Source: a bacterium (lineage in GTDB: Bacteria; Myxococcota_A; Polyangia; Nannocystales; Nannocystaceae). Taken from it: DNA of 56,357 nucleotides. The translations under genes were made by a program, and so were the position numbers. The first letter of the stretch is position 1. Every line of letters begins with the position of its first letter. The notes below the pieces were generated by a model that ran no database searches, was not told the DNA's origin, and worked only from the letters and a program-made list of their open reading frames with translations. Below are positions 16,087 through 23,887 of this stretch, one piece after another. The stretch covers positions 1-56,357 of the forward strand of contig JANSYI010000047.1 of assembly GCA_024742475.1 (NCBI GenBank), in the 5' to 3' direction.

Positions 16087-16155
16087 TCGGCTCCAGGCTT
16101 CGAAAAACGAAAAATCTGCGGGCTGCGAGACGGCCCGGCACGTCATCGTCCATCC

Positions 16156-16596
16156 ATGTTCACGAAGATCCTCGTGGGTGTCGATGGTTCCGAACGACAG
16201 CCCGACGTCATGCGACAGGCCGTCGAGCTCGCCGATCGCTGTGGAGGCACGCTCGTCCTGTGCCGCGCCGTGCAGATCCCCAGCAGCATTCCAGCGCTCG
16301 CGTGGAGCCTGCAGGGCGACGAGTTCGAAGACTTCCTCGTCGAGCACGCCCGCGGCCAGCTCCAGCGCCTGGTCGAAGAGCTCCCCGACGGACTGGTCTC
16401 GGAGCTCATTGCCGAGCTTGGCCAGCCCGCCGACGTGCTCCTGCGAGCCTGCAAGGAACACCGCTGCGACCTCGTCGTGATCGGGAGCCACGGGTACTCG
16501 GGCATCGACCGCCTGCTCGGCACGACGGCCGGCAAGGTCGTCAACAAGTGCGAGCGCAGCGTGATGGTCGTGCGCGGCGATCAGCCCGGGAGCTGA
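16156..16596 (+). CDS. universal stress protein, UspA family (146 aa)
   Basis: A single Usp domain. It starts MFTKILVGVDGSERQ (ATP-site Asp10). VVIGSHGYSGIDRLLGTTAGKVV is the G-xx-G-9x-G(S/T) nucleotide-binding loop, and it ends RSVMVVRGD. The length is standard for a one-domain, probably ATP-binding Usp. It is divergent from the RpoH-like sigma factor and overlaps the histidine kinase gene end to end by 16 bases. It probably helps cells survive stress or growth arrest. Confidence 0.93.
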   Translation: MFTKILVGVDGSERQPDVMRQAVELADRCGGTLVLCRAVQIPSSIPALAWSLQGDEFEDFLVEHARGQLQRLVEELPDGLVSELIAELGQPADVLLRACKEHRCDLVVIGSHGYSGIDRLLGTTAGKVVNKCERSVMVVRGDQPGS

Positions 16597-17666
16597 ATGC
16601 GAAACACCGTGCCGCCCGAGGGCGGGCAGTCGTAGGACAACGACCCGTGGTGGGCCTCGATGATCTGCTTGGCGATCGGCAGGCCCAGGCCCGACCCGTC
16701 GGGCTTGGTGCTGGTGAACGGCGCGAACACGTCGGTTTCGGCCGGAATGCCCGGACCCGTGTCGCGAACCTCGAGCATGACGCCCACCGCGGTGCGATCC
16801 GCCGAGACGGTGATGGTGCCGCCATCGGGCAGCGCCTCGAGGGCGTTCTTGCACAGGTTGAGCAGCACCTGCCGCAGCTTGCCCGGGTCGGCGCGCACGG
16901 GCCCGAGATCGTGCGCGACGTCGGTTTCGATGGCGACCTCCTTTTGGCTGTAGGCCGGTCGCTCCATCTCGCACAGCTCGGCCACCATCGCCCGCAGGTC
17001 GATCGCCTCGAAGCGGTACTCGTGCCGTCGCGACATCATGCGAAACTCGCCGAGCAGCTCGGTCAGGCGATCGATGCCTCCCATGAGCAGCTCCAAGCGC
17101 TCGGTCACCCGGGGCTCGGGAGGCGGGTCGGCGCGGTCGAGCCAGCGCTTGAGGAGCTGCACGCTCACCGCCATGCCGTTGATCGGGTTGCCAAGCTCGT
17201 GCGCAAACTTGCTCGCGGTCGTGCCGATGGCGGCCATCTTCTCCGCCTCGACGCGCGCCTGCGTGAGCCTCGCCTTCTCGGACACGTCGCGGAGGATTGC
17301 GGCGTATCGGCGCTGCCCCGCCTCCTCATACTCGGTCACCGACAGCTCGATTGGGAACTCCTCGCCGTCACGGCGGCGGCCGCTGACGGCCCGCACCCGA
17401 CCGATGGCCTTCTTCTCGCCGGTGGACTCGTAGCGCCGGATGTAACCGTCGTGCTCGCGCGCGTAGGGCTGCCCCATGAGCGAGTTGATGCTCCGGCCCA
17501 TCAGTTCGTCCTGCTCGTAACCGAACATCCGCGCCGCGGCCGCGTTGCAGAACGTCACGTTGGCCTCGCTGTCGATGGCGAGGACTGCGTCCTGGGTGGC
17601 GTGCACCACGGCCTCGGCGGGTGAATGGGCGTCAGCGGTCTGGGAATCGCTCTGGTTGCGACTCAT
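16581..17666 (-). CDS. PAS-domain sensor histidine kinase (361 aa)
   Basis: A soluble kinase with no membrane segment. The PAS domain is at about 18-130 (AVLAIDSEANVTFCNAAAARMFGY ... GEEFPIELSVTEY). The dimerisation/phospho-acceptor domain has KFAHELGNPINGM with His156. The HATPase domain follows: LLNLCKNALEALPDG (N box), VRDTGPGIP (G1), FAPFTSTKPDGSGLGLPI (F and G2 boxes). ATG 17666 is the start. In the minus-strand leader, TTGCTT and TACGAT are spaced like a promoter. It is divergent from a lone receiver protein at 17761, its likely partner. Confidence 0.92.
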   Translation of the reverse strand: MSRNQSDSQTADAHSPAEAVVHATQDAVLAIDSEANVTFCNAAAARMFGYEQDELMGRSINSLMGQPYAREHDGYIRRYESTGEKKAIGRVRAVSGRRRDGEEFPIELSVTEYEEAGQRRYAAILRDVSEKARLTQARVEAEKMAAIGTTASKFAHELGNPINGMAVSVQLLKRWLDRADPPPEPRVTERLELLMGGIDRLTELLGEFRMMSRRHEYRFEAIDLRAMVAELCEMERPAYSQKEVAIETDVAHDLGPVRADPGKLRQVLLNLCKNALEALPDGGTITVSADRTAVGVMLEVRDTGPGIPAETDVFAPFTSTKPDGSGLGLPIAKQIIEAHHGSLSYDCPPSGGTVFRIQLPG

Positions 17667-17720
17667 GATTTCCTGCCACCATCGTAAGGTGCCGGCGGAA
17701 AAAGCAAAACCCGCAGTTGT

Positions 17721-17728
17721 TGCCGGCA
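17721..17728. promoter_or_regulatory. TGCCGGCA palindrome between the histidine kinase and receiver genes
   Basis: TGCCGGCA lies in the 94-base divergent region. A near-copy, TGCCGGCG, is present about 30 bases away toward the kinase. Confidence 0.35.
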
Positions 17729-17760
17729 CTTTCCCCGACGCACGGTCCATGATGGAGGAG

Positions 17761-18126
17761 ATGAATCCGGCCAAGCGACTTCTCGTAGCCGAGGACGATG
17801 CGGGAACCCGCAGCGGACTCGCCGCCGTGCTGCGAGAAGAGGGCTACCTGGTCGACGAGGCGCCCGACGGCGCCGTCGCGTGGTCCTTGGTCAGCGCGTC
17901 TCCTCCCGACCTGGTGCTCACCGACCTCGACATGCCCCACGTCGGCGGCGGCGAGCTCATCGGCCGCATCCGCGCGCGCTACCCCCACATCCCCATCGCC
18001 GTCTTGAGCGCAGAAGATCCGATCGACGCGGGACGCCGCTGCGTGGGGCTGCACGCCGATCGCTTCTTCACCAAGCCGATCAACCTCGACGACATCTTGG
18101 GCTTCGTCCACACCCGGACGGGCTGA
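17761..18126 (+). CDS. single-domain response regulator (121 aa)
   Basis: A CheY-like receiver with no output domain: acidic pair at 12-13 (VAEDD), phospho-acceptor Asp55 in LVLTDLDMPH, LSAE for the switch Ser/Thr and Lys105 in FFTKPIN. Start choice is open. ATG 17761 follows GGAGGAG with no spacer, while ATG 17749 or 17752 lies just upstream. All are in frame and differ by at most four residues. It is probably phosphorylated by the divergent PAS kinase and acts through a protein partner. Confidence 0.9.
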   Translation: MNPAKRLLVAEDDAGTRSGLAAVLREEGYLVDEAPDGAVAWSLVSASPPDLVLTDLDMPHVGGGELIGRIRARYPHIPIAVLSAEDPIDAGRRCVGLHADRFFTKPINLDDILGFVHTRTG

Positions 18127-18131
18127 CGCGA

Positions 18132-19070
18132 TCAGAGCCCGTTGCGTCCGCAGACGGAGAGCGACCGGATCGCAAACTCCTGCGGGATTGCGAAGTCTTG
18201 GTACGCACCCGCACGCACGCTGACCCGGACGGAGGTCGGGTCAGCAGGAATGCCCGAGAGGCGCGCGACCTCGGTCCAAGCGTCGGCATCCTCGGACTCG
18301 TAGTAGGCGATGTCGGTTCCTTCGGGTGAGGACTCGAGCGCGATCCGGATCCACGGAGCCGTCGTTGCGGTGTCCTCGAGCCTCTCACTGTCGTACATCG
18401 CGCTCATGCCTCCGGCTTCGTACAACGCCATCGCCTCAGGCTCGCCGAAGTCGAGGGTGATCGTGCCCTGCGTGCGCAAGAGTTGCGGGACGGCGTCGAG
18501 GCGGACGGTGACCCATCCATCACTGAGGTTCAGGGGCGTGCCCGACAACACCGAAGCCGACGGATAGGCACCCACGTTCTCCGGTTCGATCGTGAAGCGC
18601 AGCGCACCCGAGGACACCGTGGGCGGCTCGCCCAACACCGACCACGTCTCCCCGAGCATGTTGCCCTCGAACGTGTCCTCGAAGAGGATGTTGCAGTCGG
18701 TCGGCTGAGCGCTTCCCGAGCTCGACGCATCGTCGGAGCCGGTGGAGGACGAGCCGGATGCCGTGGCGGTCGTGGGGTCGGGAACCGTGGTGCTGCCCGA
18801 AGCGCTCCCATCCCCCGTCGACGCCACCTCACCGCTGGTGACGGCGTCACCGGGGGGCACGCACATGTTGGACAGCGTTCCGGCCAGATCGCCGAAGCGT
18901 CGCCCCGTCTCGCAGTCCTCGTCGGGGAAGCTGCAGTGACCCAGCGATTCGCAGAACCCGGCGACACCGTCGAGTTGGCAGTGGCTGTCGGCGGCGCACT
19001 CGAACGTCTCCTTGCAACCCGTCAGTCCGCACGCGACGAGCGCGAGCGCCAATACCCCATGTCTCCCCAC
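18132..19070 (-). CDS. Cys-rich lipoprotein with LamG/concanavalin-like C-terminal domain (312 aa)
   Basis: GTG 19070 gives VGRHGVLALALVACGLTGC, a lipoprotein signal. A small Cys-rich module follows (CKETFECAADSHCQ, GFCESLGHC, DCETGRRF). Next comes a Ser/Thr/Gly/Asp linker and then about 170 residues of beta structure (FEDTFEGNMLGETWSVLG, PWIRIALESSPEGTDIAYYE), typical of a jelly-roll or LamG-like ligand-binding domain. The frame is open to 19196, but TAGGCT seven bases before 19070 and the signal peptide fix the start. Likely surface-exposed; ligand unknown. Confidence 0.78.
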   Translation of the reverse strand: MGRHGVLALALVACGLTGCKETFECAADSHCQLDGVAGFCESLGHCSFPDEDCETGRRFGDLAGTLSNMCVPPGDAVTSGEVASTGDGSASGSTTVPDPTTATASGSSSTGSDDASSSGSAQPTDCNILFEDTFEGNMLGETWSVLGEPPTVSSGALRFTIEPENVGAYPSASVLSGTPLNLSDGWVTVRLDAVPQLLRTQGTITLDFGEPEAMALYEAGGMSAMYDSERLEDTATTAPWIRIALESSPEGTDIAYYESEDADAWTEVARLSGIPADPTSVRVSVRAGAYQDFAIPQEFAIRSLSVCGRNGL

Positions 19071-19077
19071 CAACGAG

Positions 19078-19083
19078 AGCCTA
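19078..19083 (-). promoter_or_regulatory. -10 box of a leaderless promoter for the 18132-19070 gene
   Basis: TAGGCT on the minus strand, seven bases before GTG 19070. Confidence 0.5.
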
Positions 19084-19130
19084 CCGCGGAGCGCAGTCCA
19101 CGAGAACCTGGCGCGCACGACCCGACGCGG

Positions 19131-19136
19131 TAGCAT
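19131..19136 (+). promoter_or_regulatory. -10 box of a leaderless promoter for the 19144 gene
   Basis: TAGCAT, seven bases before ATG 19144. It overlaps an earlier in-frame ATG (19135), which argues against that start. Confidence 0.5.
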
Positions 19137-19143
19137 GTCGTCG

Positions 19144-19479
19144 ATGCGCGGCTCCGCACTCGCGGCCTTGGTCTTCGGCCTCCTCGCCTGCTCCAACCCA
19201 CAACCGCTGCCTCAGGGCAAAGCTGAGTTTGCGGGCACGTGGGAGGGCGACGGCGTTCGTATCGAAATCACGCCCGAGGGTCGCGTGACCTACGACCGCA
19301 AGAAAGGCGCCGGGAACGAGCGAATCCAAGGACCCATCGCAGGCTGGGGCGAGGACAACTTCGTCGTGGGCGTGATGACGCAAAAGACCACCATCGAGGT
19401 GGACGAGCCGCCGCACGAGACGTCGGGAACTTGGACGATGGTCATCAACGGCGACACGGTCTACCGCCTGCAGCCTTAG
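19144..19479 (+). CDS. small lipoprotein (111 aa)
   Basis: MRGSALAALVFGLLAC is a lipoprotein signal (lipobox LLAC). The mature part is a compact beta-rich domain: FAGTWEGDGVRIEITPEGRV, then VVGVMTQKTTIEVDEPP, then GTWTMVINGDTVYRL. The GTW-x(n)-I-x-I-x-x-x-G pattern is that of small lipocalin-like or META-like sandwiches. It is divergent from the Cys-rich lipoprotein with 73 bases between start codons. Ligand unknown. Confidence 0.72.
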   Translation: MRGSALAALVFGLLACSNPQPLPQGKAEFAGTWEGDGVRIEITPEGRVTYDRKKGAGNERIQGPIAGWGEDNFVVGVMTQKTTIEVDEPPHETSGTWTMVINGDTVYRLQP

Positions 19480-19537
19480 CAACAAGAAGAGCTAGCACAA
19501 CGCCCGCATCGCACTCGACGCAGCCACCACGTCCACC

Positions 19538-19543
19538 TACACT
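19538..19543 (+). promoter_or_regulatory. -10-like box upstream of the 19575 gene
   Basis: TACACT, followed by a 31-base leader that begins with a seven-codon open frame (ATG 19550 to TGA) ending just before the real start. A canonical leader is likely here. Confidence 0.35.
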
Positions 19544-19574
19544 GTGCTCATGCAGCCTAGAGGGTACGTCTGAT

Positions 19575-20240
19575 ATGAGCATGGCACTGGCCCGTGCGGG
19601 CAAGGAAGCGATCGAGACGAAGACCAAGGCCCACCGGGACGCGATCCGTACCCGTGGCTACGGCACGCACTACGGCGACCACTCCAACTACCGGCCTCCG
19701 GCGGGCGCCTCCCTCACCGAGAGCAGCTGCGTCGTGTGGGCGATGGAGTGTGCGGCCTACGCCTTCGAGAAGGTCGGCCAGTCTGCCGTCTGGAACCGGA
19801 TCGCCGCCAACGCCCGCCGCAACCAGCTCAAGGGCACGGTGCTCATCAAGGACCTCGTCCAGGCCGGTTGGACGGGCATCTACTGGAACCCCGACACCAC
19901 CGACACCTCGGACCCCGAACACAGCTACTCGGCCCACGTCGCGAGGCGCAGCAAGACCTACTACAAGATCCCGGTCCAGGACTACGTGCTCGACTACCGC
20001 CGCAAGCCGCGGGCCGACCTGACGGGCATCAACAAGCTCGACAAGGTCCCGTTTTGGGTGGGGTGCGCTCGCGGAGGCAGGCATGTGTTTTGCGGCACCG
20101 GAGCGAACGTCTCCGAGTTCCACTGGGACTACCCCGCGACCAACCCTCGCGCGATGGAGCTGGTCACGCTCAAGGACTACGCGTGGCTCTCCGGCATCAT
20201 CGCCGTGCCTCCGCAGGTATGGGCCCTCGCCTCTCGCTGA
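19575..20240 (+). CDS. unknown protein with a possible Cys-His hydrolase fold (221 aa)
   Basis: I do not recognise the family. There is no signal peptide. Cys52 sits in TESSCVVWAMECAAYAFEKVG, a helix start like that of NlpC/papain-type hydrolases. His170 lies in GGRHVFCGTG, and EFHWDYP follows at 181-187. A Cys-then-His order with a nearby polar residue is compatible with such enzymes but is not proof. The charged N-terminus (residues 1-45) contains THYGDHSNYRPP. It starts at ATG 19575 and overlaps the next lipoprotein gene by 22 bases, so the two are probably co-expressed. Confidence 0.65.
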   Translation: MSMALARAGKEAIETKTKAHRDAIRTRGYGTHYGDHSNYRPPAGASLTESSCVVWAMECAAYAFEKVGQSAVWNRIAANARRNQLKGTVLIKDLVQAGWTGIYWNPDTTDTSDPEHSYSAHVARRSKTYYKIPVQDYVLDYRRKPRADLTGINKLDKVPFWVGCARGGRHVFCGTGANVSEFHWDYPATNPRAMELVTLKDYAWLSGIIAVPPQVWALASR

Positions 20241-20728
20241 CGGCCCTGCTCGCCCTCGGGTGCGCGAGCCCGCCACCGCCCCCCCAGGCGTCGGCACGCC
20301 CGGCACCTCGAGCCACCCGCGTCGAGGCGACGCCAGAACTTGTGCACTCCGACCCTTGCCCGCACGTCGAAGGCGAGGACGCCAAACTCTTCCGCTACGA
20401 CGCGTTTGGGCCCCCGTCCATGTCGGCCGATCTTCTCGGCCAAGAATGGTGGCAGTGGGACGGCGAAGGTCACGCCTTCGAAGAGTCCGGGGGCACCGTC
20501 TGGGTCGTCGTTCATGACGACCTCGCCCCGGACGCGCTGGCCGTTCGGTTTCCCGTTCGGCAGGCGCACGCGTGCGACCACCGCTACGTCACCGTGGACG
20601 CGGCGATGACCCACCTCGAAGACCACATCGCGCAGCTCGACGGCCTGGGCGCCCCCGAGTTCGCGGCGCTTCTCGAGCGCCTCCGCGAGACCCACGCGGC
20701 GATCGAGCAGCAGTTCGCGAGCCCGTAG
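20219..20728 (+). CDS. lipoprotein (169 aa)
   Basis: MGPRLSLTALLALGC is a short lipoprotein signal, followed by a Pro/Ala-rich spacer (ASPPPPPQASARPAP). The mature domain has EWWQWDGEGHAFEESGGTVW and a His-containing HACDHRYVTVDAAMTHLEDH, then a long C-terminal helix. Two Cys outside the lipobox may pair. The start lies inside the end of the preceding gene (22-base overlap). The partner gene has no signal, so one acts inside and one outside the membrane. Function unknown. Confidence 0.7.
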   Translation: MGPRLSLTALLALGCASPPPPPQASARPAPRATRVEATPELVHSDPCPHVEGEDAKLFRYDAFGPPSMSADLLGQEWWQWDGEGHAFEESGGTVWVVVHDDLAPDALAVRFPVRQAHACDHRYVTVDAAMTHLEDHIAQLDGLGAPEFAALLERLRETHAAIEQQFASP

Positions 20729-20733
20729 CAGCG

Positions 20734-21198
20734 CTAGTGCACATGACCGTGGGCGACCTCTTCGTCGGTCGCAGCGCGGACGTCCTCGATCTTCACGGCG
20801 AAGTGCAGCGTGACGCCAGCGAGCGGGTGGTCGGCCGAGACGACGACGCGCTCTTCGTCGGCATCGAGGACCCACAGCTGGATCTGGTTGCCGTCGTCGT
20901 CCTCGGCGACGAACGACATGCCCGGCATCGGATCGACGCCCTCGAACGCCGCGCGAGGGAGGGCTTGAGGGCCAGGGCCCGAAGCCTCGCCGTAGCCGTC
21001 CTCGGGCTTGACGACGACCTCGAGCTCGTCCCCCACCGCCTTGCCTTCGAGCTCACGCTCGAGACCGGGAACGATGTTGCCCGCGCCGTGCAGGTAGAGC
21101 AGCGGCTCTCCCGGCTCGGAAGCGTCGATCGTCTCGCCCTCGGCGTTCTTGAGCGTGTACTGGATCGAGACGACACTTTTTGCGGCGACGACGGTCAT
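20734..21198 (-). CDS. slyD: FKBP-type peptidyl-prolyl isomerase, SlyD-like (154 aa)
   Basis: Proline cis/trans isomerase of the SlyD type. The FKBP half-domains are split by an insert-in-flap chaperone domain: YTLKNAEGETIDASEPGEPL, then GAGNIVPGLERELEGKAVGDE with VVVKPEDGYGE, and the closing strands ADHPLAGVTLHFAVKIEDV. The tail is acidic and His-containing (EEVAHGHVH) but much shorter than the metal-binding tail of E. coli SlyD. It has no signal peptide. ATG 21198 is chosen (open to 21411); TACGGT lies nine bases upstream. A folding helper. Confidence 0.92.
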   Translation of the reverse strand: MTVVAAKSVVSIQYTLKNAEGETIDASEPGEPLLYLHGAGNIVPGLERELEGKAVGDELEVVVKPEDGYGEASGPGPQALPRAAFEGVDPMPGMSFVAEDDDGNQIQLWVLDADEERVVVSADHPLAGVTLHFAVKIEDVRAATDEEVAHGHVH

Positions 21199-21245
21199 GA
21201 CGCGGCGACCGTACATCACCGCGGGTCCCACGAAACCGCGAGAAC

Positions 21246-22034
21246 TCACGCAGTTTCGACGCGAACCACCAGCGCCGTGATGTTGTCGACGCCGCCGGCT
21301 TCGTTGGCCAGCTGCACGAGCGTCTGCGACGCCGTGTCGATGCTCTGAAACCGCGTGACGGTGGCCAAGATCGTCGCGTCGTCGAGCATGTCGCACAACC
21401 CGTCGGAGCACAGGAGGTAGAGGTCACCGACTTCGTATTCTTCGACCAGGATGTCGACGAACACGTGTGGCGCGAGCCCGAGCGCCCGCACGACCACGTT
21501 CTTGTGCGGGAAGTTCTCCGCCTCCTCCCCGCTCATCGCCTTCATGCGCTTGTAGTCGTTGAGCAGCGAGTGGTCTTCGGTGAGCAGCTGGATCTGGTTG
21601 CCGCGGATCCGATAGACCCGCGAATCCCCGACGTGTCCCACGAAGAAGCGCCCCTGCGCGAAGAAGATCGCGTCGACCGTGCACCCCATCCCCTTCTTGG
21701 ACGGGTCCTTCTTGCCCGTCTCGTGGATGATCGTGTTGGCCATCTTGATCGAGACGGTCATGCGGTCGCGCTCGACCTGCAGCGACGGCATGCGAAACGG
21801 CCACGTGTCGACGCCCGCTTCGGCAGTGTCGGTGTAGTACCGACGCAGCGTGTCGACCGTGATCTGCGACGCGATTTCCCCGCTGGCGTGGCCGCCCATC
21901 CCGTCGGACACCGCGCCCAGCGGGAAGTCGTCGGCAATGAGGAAGTTGTCCTCGTTGTGGTCGCGAACTCGGCCGACGTCGGTCACGCCCGAGAAGCGAA
22001 TCTTGCTGTGTCCGTCGATGAAGCTGATGCTCAT
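21246..22034 (-). CDS. PP2C-family Ser/Thr protein phosphatase (262 aa)
   Basis: Metal-dependent phosphatase with the PP2C motifs in order: VRDHNEDNFLI, VSDGMGGHASGE (metal Asp-Gly), FVGHVGDSRVY, LLCSDGLCDML and GGVDNITALVV. The length is typical of bacterial Stp-type enzymes that reverse Hanks-kinase phosphorylation. Kinases at 9360 and 36272 are possible sources of substrate. It starts at ATG 22034 (the frame is open to 22175). It lies upstream of slyD by 47 bases on the same strand and is probably co-transcribed. Cytoplasmic. Confidence 0.93.
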   Translation of the reverse strand: MSISFIDGHSKIRFSGVTDVGRVRDHNEDNFLIADDFPLGAVSDGMGGHASGEIASQITVDTLRRYYTDTAEAGVDTWPFRMPSLQVERDRMTVSIKMANTIIHETGKKDPSKKGMGCTVDAIFFAQGRFFVGHVGDSRVYRIRGNQIQLLTEDHSLLNDYKRMKAMSGEEAENFPHKNVVVRALGLAPHVFVDILVEEYEVGDLYLLCSDGLCDMLDDATILATVTRFQSIDTASQTLVQLANEAGGVDNITALVVRVETA

Positions 22035-22196
22035 GAGCAAGCGGAGCGCGCCAGGTACAACCGTAACAGGCCCGGAGAGCCCGCCGGCACCTGCGAGCGA
22101 GGCAGCCCCCAAAAACCGCGTTGGTTCAGGGGTTTGCGCGTCGAGACCGCACCGCGATTCGCGTGGGTGGGCCAACCGCCCAGCACAGGGACCTGG

Positions 22197-22202
22197 TACG
22201 CT
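22197..22202 (+). promoter_or_regulatory. -10 box of a leaderless promoter for the 22211 gene
   Basis: TACGCT, eight bases before GTG 22211. Confidence 0.5.
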
Positions 22203-22210
22203 GAGACGGC

Positions 22211-23887
22211 GTGGACCAGCCCAACTCAGGATCGGGGACCGTGGTCGACCTGGCGCAGGCCAGCCCTCCGCGACTTTTGTTCGCGCTGCTGCACAAACGC
22301 TTCACGGGGACGATGGACGTCGAGCAGCCCCCCGCCGGTGGCCAGCCCGGGGGAGTTCGGCGCGTCTGGTTTTCCGGGGGCATGCCCGTGTTCACCAACT
22401 GGGTCAGCGGTCCCGACGTGCTCGGACAGGTGTTGCTCGAGATGCGCCGCGTCGACGAGACAGCACTCATGCGGGGCCTCGAGCAGATGGCCCAGGGCGG
22501 CGGCTTGCTCGGCGAGGTCCTCGCGCGGCAGGGGACGCTGTCCAACGAGCAGCTGACCGAGGCGCTTCGCTACCAATGCGCGCGCAAGCTGGCCCACATC
22601 TTCGGGCTCCAGCACGGCCAGGTCACCCTGCAGACCGGCACGCACGAGCTGGTCGAGATGACCGGGGTGAACGTGCTCGAGCTCATGCTCGCCGCCGTCG
22701 GTCGTCACTACGACGAAGCGCGAGTGCGGGCCGAGATGGGCAACCATCTCGACGCGCCGCTGCGCACCACCGCCGCGTACGGCCGCTACCGCGACCACTT
22801 CCGGTTTCGGCCGACCGACGCGCCGCTGCTCGAGGCGCTCGAGCGCGGCACGACCTTCACCGAGCTGAGCCAGGCGTCCTCCGGCGGCGCGCGGCGGGCA
22901 GCCCAGCTGGTCTACGTGCTCTGGGCATCGCAGATGCTCTTTACCGGGGCGGCGGCCCAACAGGTGGCCGCTGCGACCCCTCGCCCATCGTCCAAGCCCG
23001 CACCGGCACCCGCGCCCAAGCCGGCACCCAAGCCCGCGCCCAAGCCCGCGCCGCAAGCTGCGCCCGAGCCCGCGCCCGAGCCCGAGCCCGCACCGGCGCC
23101 CTCGAGCGACGCCGAGGCGGAGTTCGTCGCCGAGCTCGAGTCGTTCGAGAAGCGCATCGCCGAAGAGGCGCACCCCTTCGCCCTGCTCGACCTGCCGCTC
23201 GACGCGTCCCGAAAGCAGCTGCGCGGCGTCTGGTCGGATCTCAGCCGTCGCATGCACCCCGACGCGCTTCAGTCCAAGGGGTGGGATCACCTCCGCGAGC
23301 GCGTCACCGATGTGTTCGCGGCCTTGAGCGAGGCCAACACGCTGCTGTCCAACAAGGAAGAGCGCGAGAAGCTCGCCGAGAAGCTCGAACGCGGTGAAGA
23401 CGTCTCAGCCAGCGCCGACGCAGAGGCCGCCAACCTCGCCCGCGCTGCCTTCGAGAGCGAAGTCATCGCCCGAGAGGCCGATCGCTACGTGCGGGCCAAC
23501 AAGTTCGAACGTGCCCTCGCCGAGTACGAGAAGGCGCTCGAGCTCAACCCCGACGAACCCGACTACCGCGCCGCCGCCATCTGGTGCAGATACAACATCT
23601 CGGACAAGTCGCGCGGCGCCGCGGTCCAGGCGGAGCGAGAGCTCGGCATCGTGCTCGCCGACGTGCCTGCGCTCGCGCGCGCCCAGATGTGGAGGGGTCA
23701 CGTCTTGCGCGACATGGGCTCCTCGGGCGCCGCGATCATCTGCTACGAGCGAGCGCTCGCAGCCGACCCGCGCCTCATCGACGCCGAGCGCTACCTCCGG
23801 GCGCTCAAGCGCGCCACGGCGCAGCCGCCCGAAGACAAGGACGCCAAGAAGGGCCGCGGCCTACGCGGGCTCTTCGGCAAGCGCTGA
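22211..23887 (+). CDS. DUF4388 / J-domain-like / TPR protein (558 aa)
   Basis: A modular cytoplasmic protein. Residues about 15-150 look like DUF4388 (PATAN-type): LLFALLHKRFTGTMDV, GGVRRVWFSGGMPVF, LGEVLARQGTLSNEQLTEAL. A Pro/Ala/Lys linker covers about 256-300. A DnaJ-like helix pair at about 318-385 keeps HPD near residue 348 (HPFALLDLP ... RRMHPDAL). TPR repeats follow (RYVRANKFERALAEYEKALELNP). It ends with a basic GLRGLFGKR. DUF4388 proteins in myxobacteria are linked to signalling and motility, and the J domain suggests recruitment of an Hsp70. The start is GTG. It is convergent with the acyltransferase (27-base overlap). Confidence 0.85.
   Translation: MDQPNSGSGTVVDLAQASPPRLLFALLHKRFTGTMDVEQPPAGGQPGGVRRVWFSGGMPVFTNWVSGPDVLGQVLLEMRRVDETALMRGLEQMAQGGGLLGEVLARQGTLSNEQLTEALRYQCARKLAHIFGLQHGQVTLQTGTHELVEMTGVNVLELMLAAVGRHYDEARVRAEMGNHLDAPLRTTAAYGRYRDHFRFRPTDAPLLEALERGTTFTELSQASSGGARRAAQLVYVLWASQMLFTGAAAQQVAAATPRPSSKPAPAPAPKPAPKPAPKPAPQAAPEPAPEPEPAPAPSSDAEAEFVAELESFEKRIAEEAHPFALLDLPLDASRKQLRGVWSDLSRRMHPDALQSKGWDHLRERVTDVFAALSEANTLLSNKEEREKLAEKLERGEDVSASADAEAANLARAAFESEVIAREADRYVRANKFERALAEYEKALELNPDEPDYRAAAIWCRYNISDKSRGAAVQAERELGIVLADVPALARAQMWRGHVLRDMGSSGAAIICYERALAADPRLIDAERYLRALKRATAQPPEDKDAKKGRGLRGLFGKR

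Noticed and set aside
22979..23110. short tandem DNA repeat
   Set aside because: It is the coding sequence for a Pro/Ala/Lys linker inside the DUF4388 protein and is in frame.
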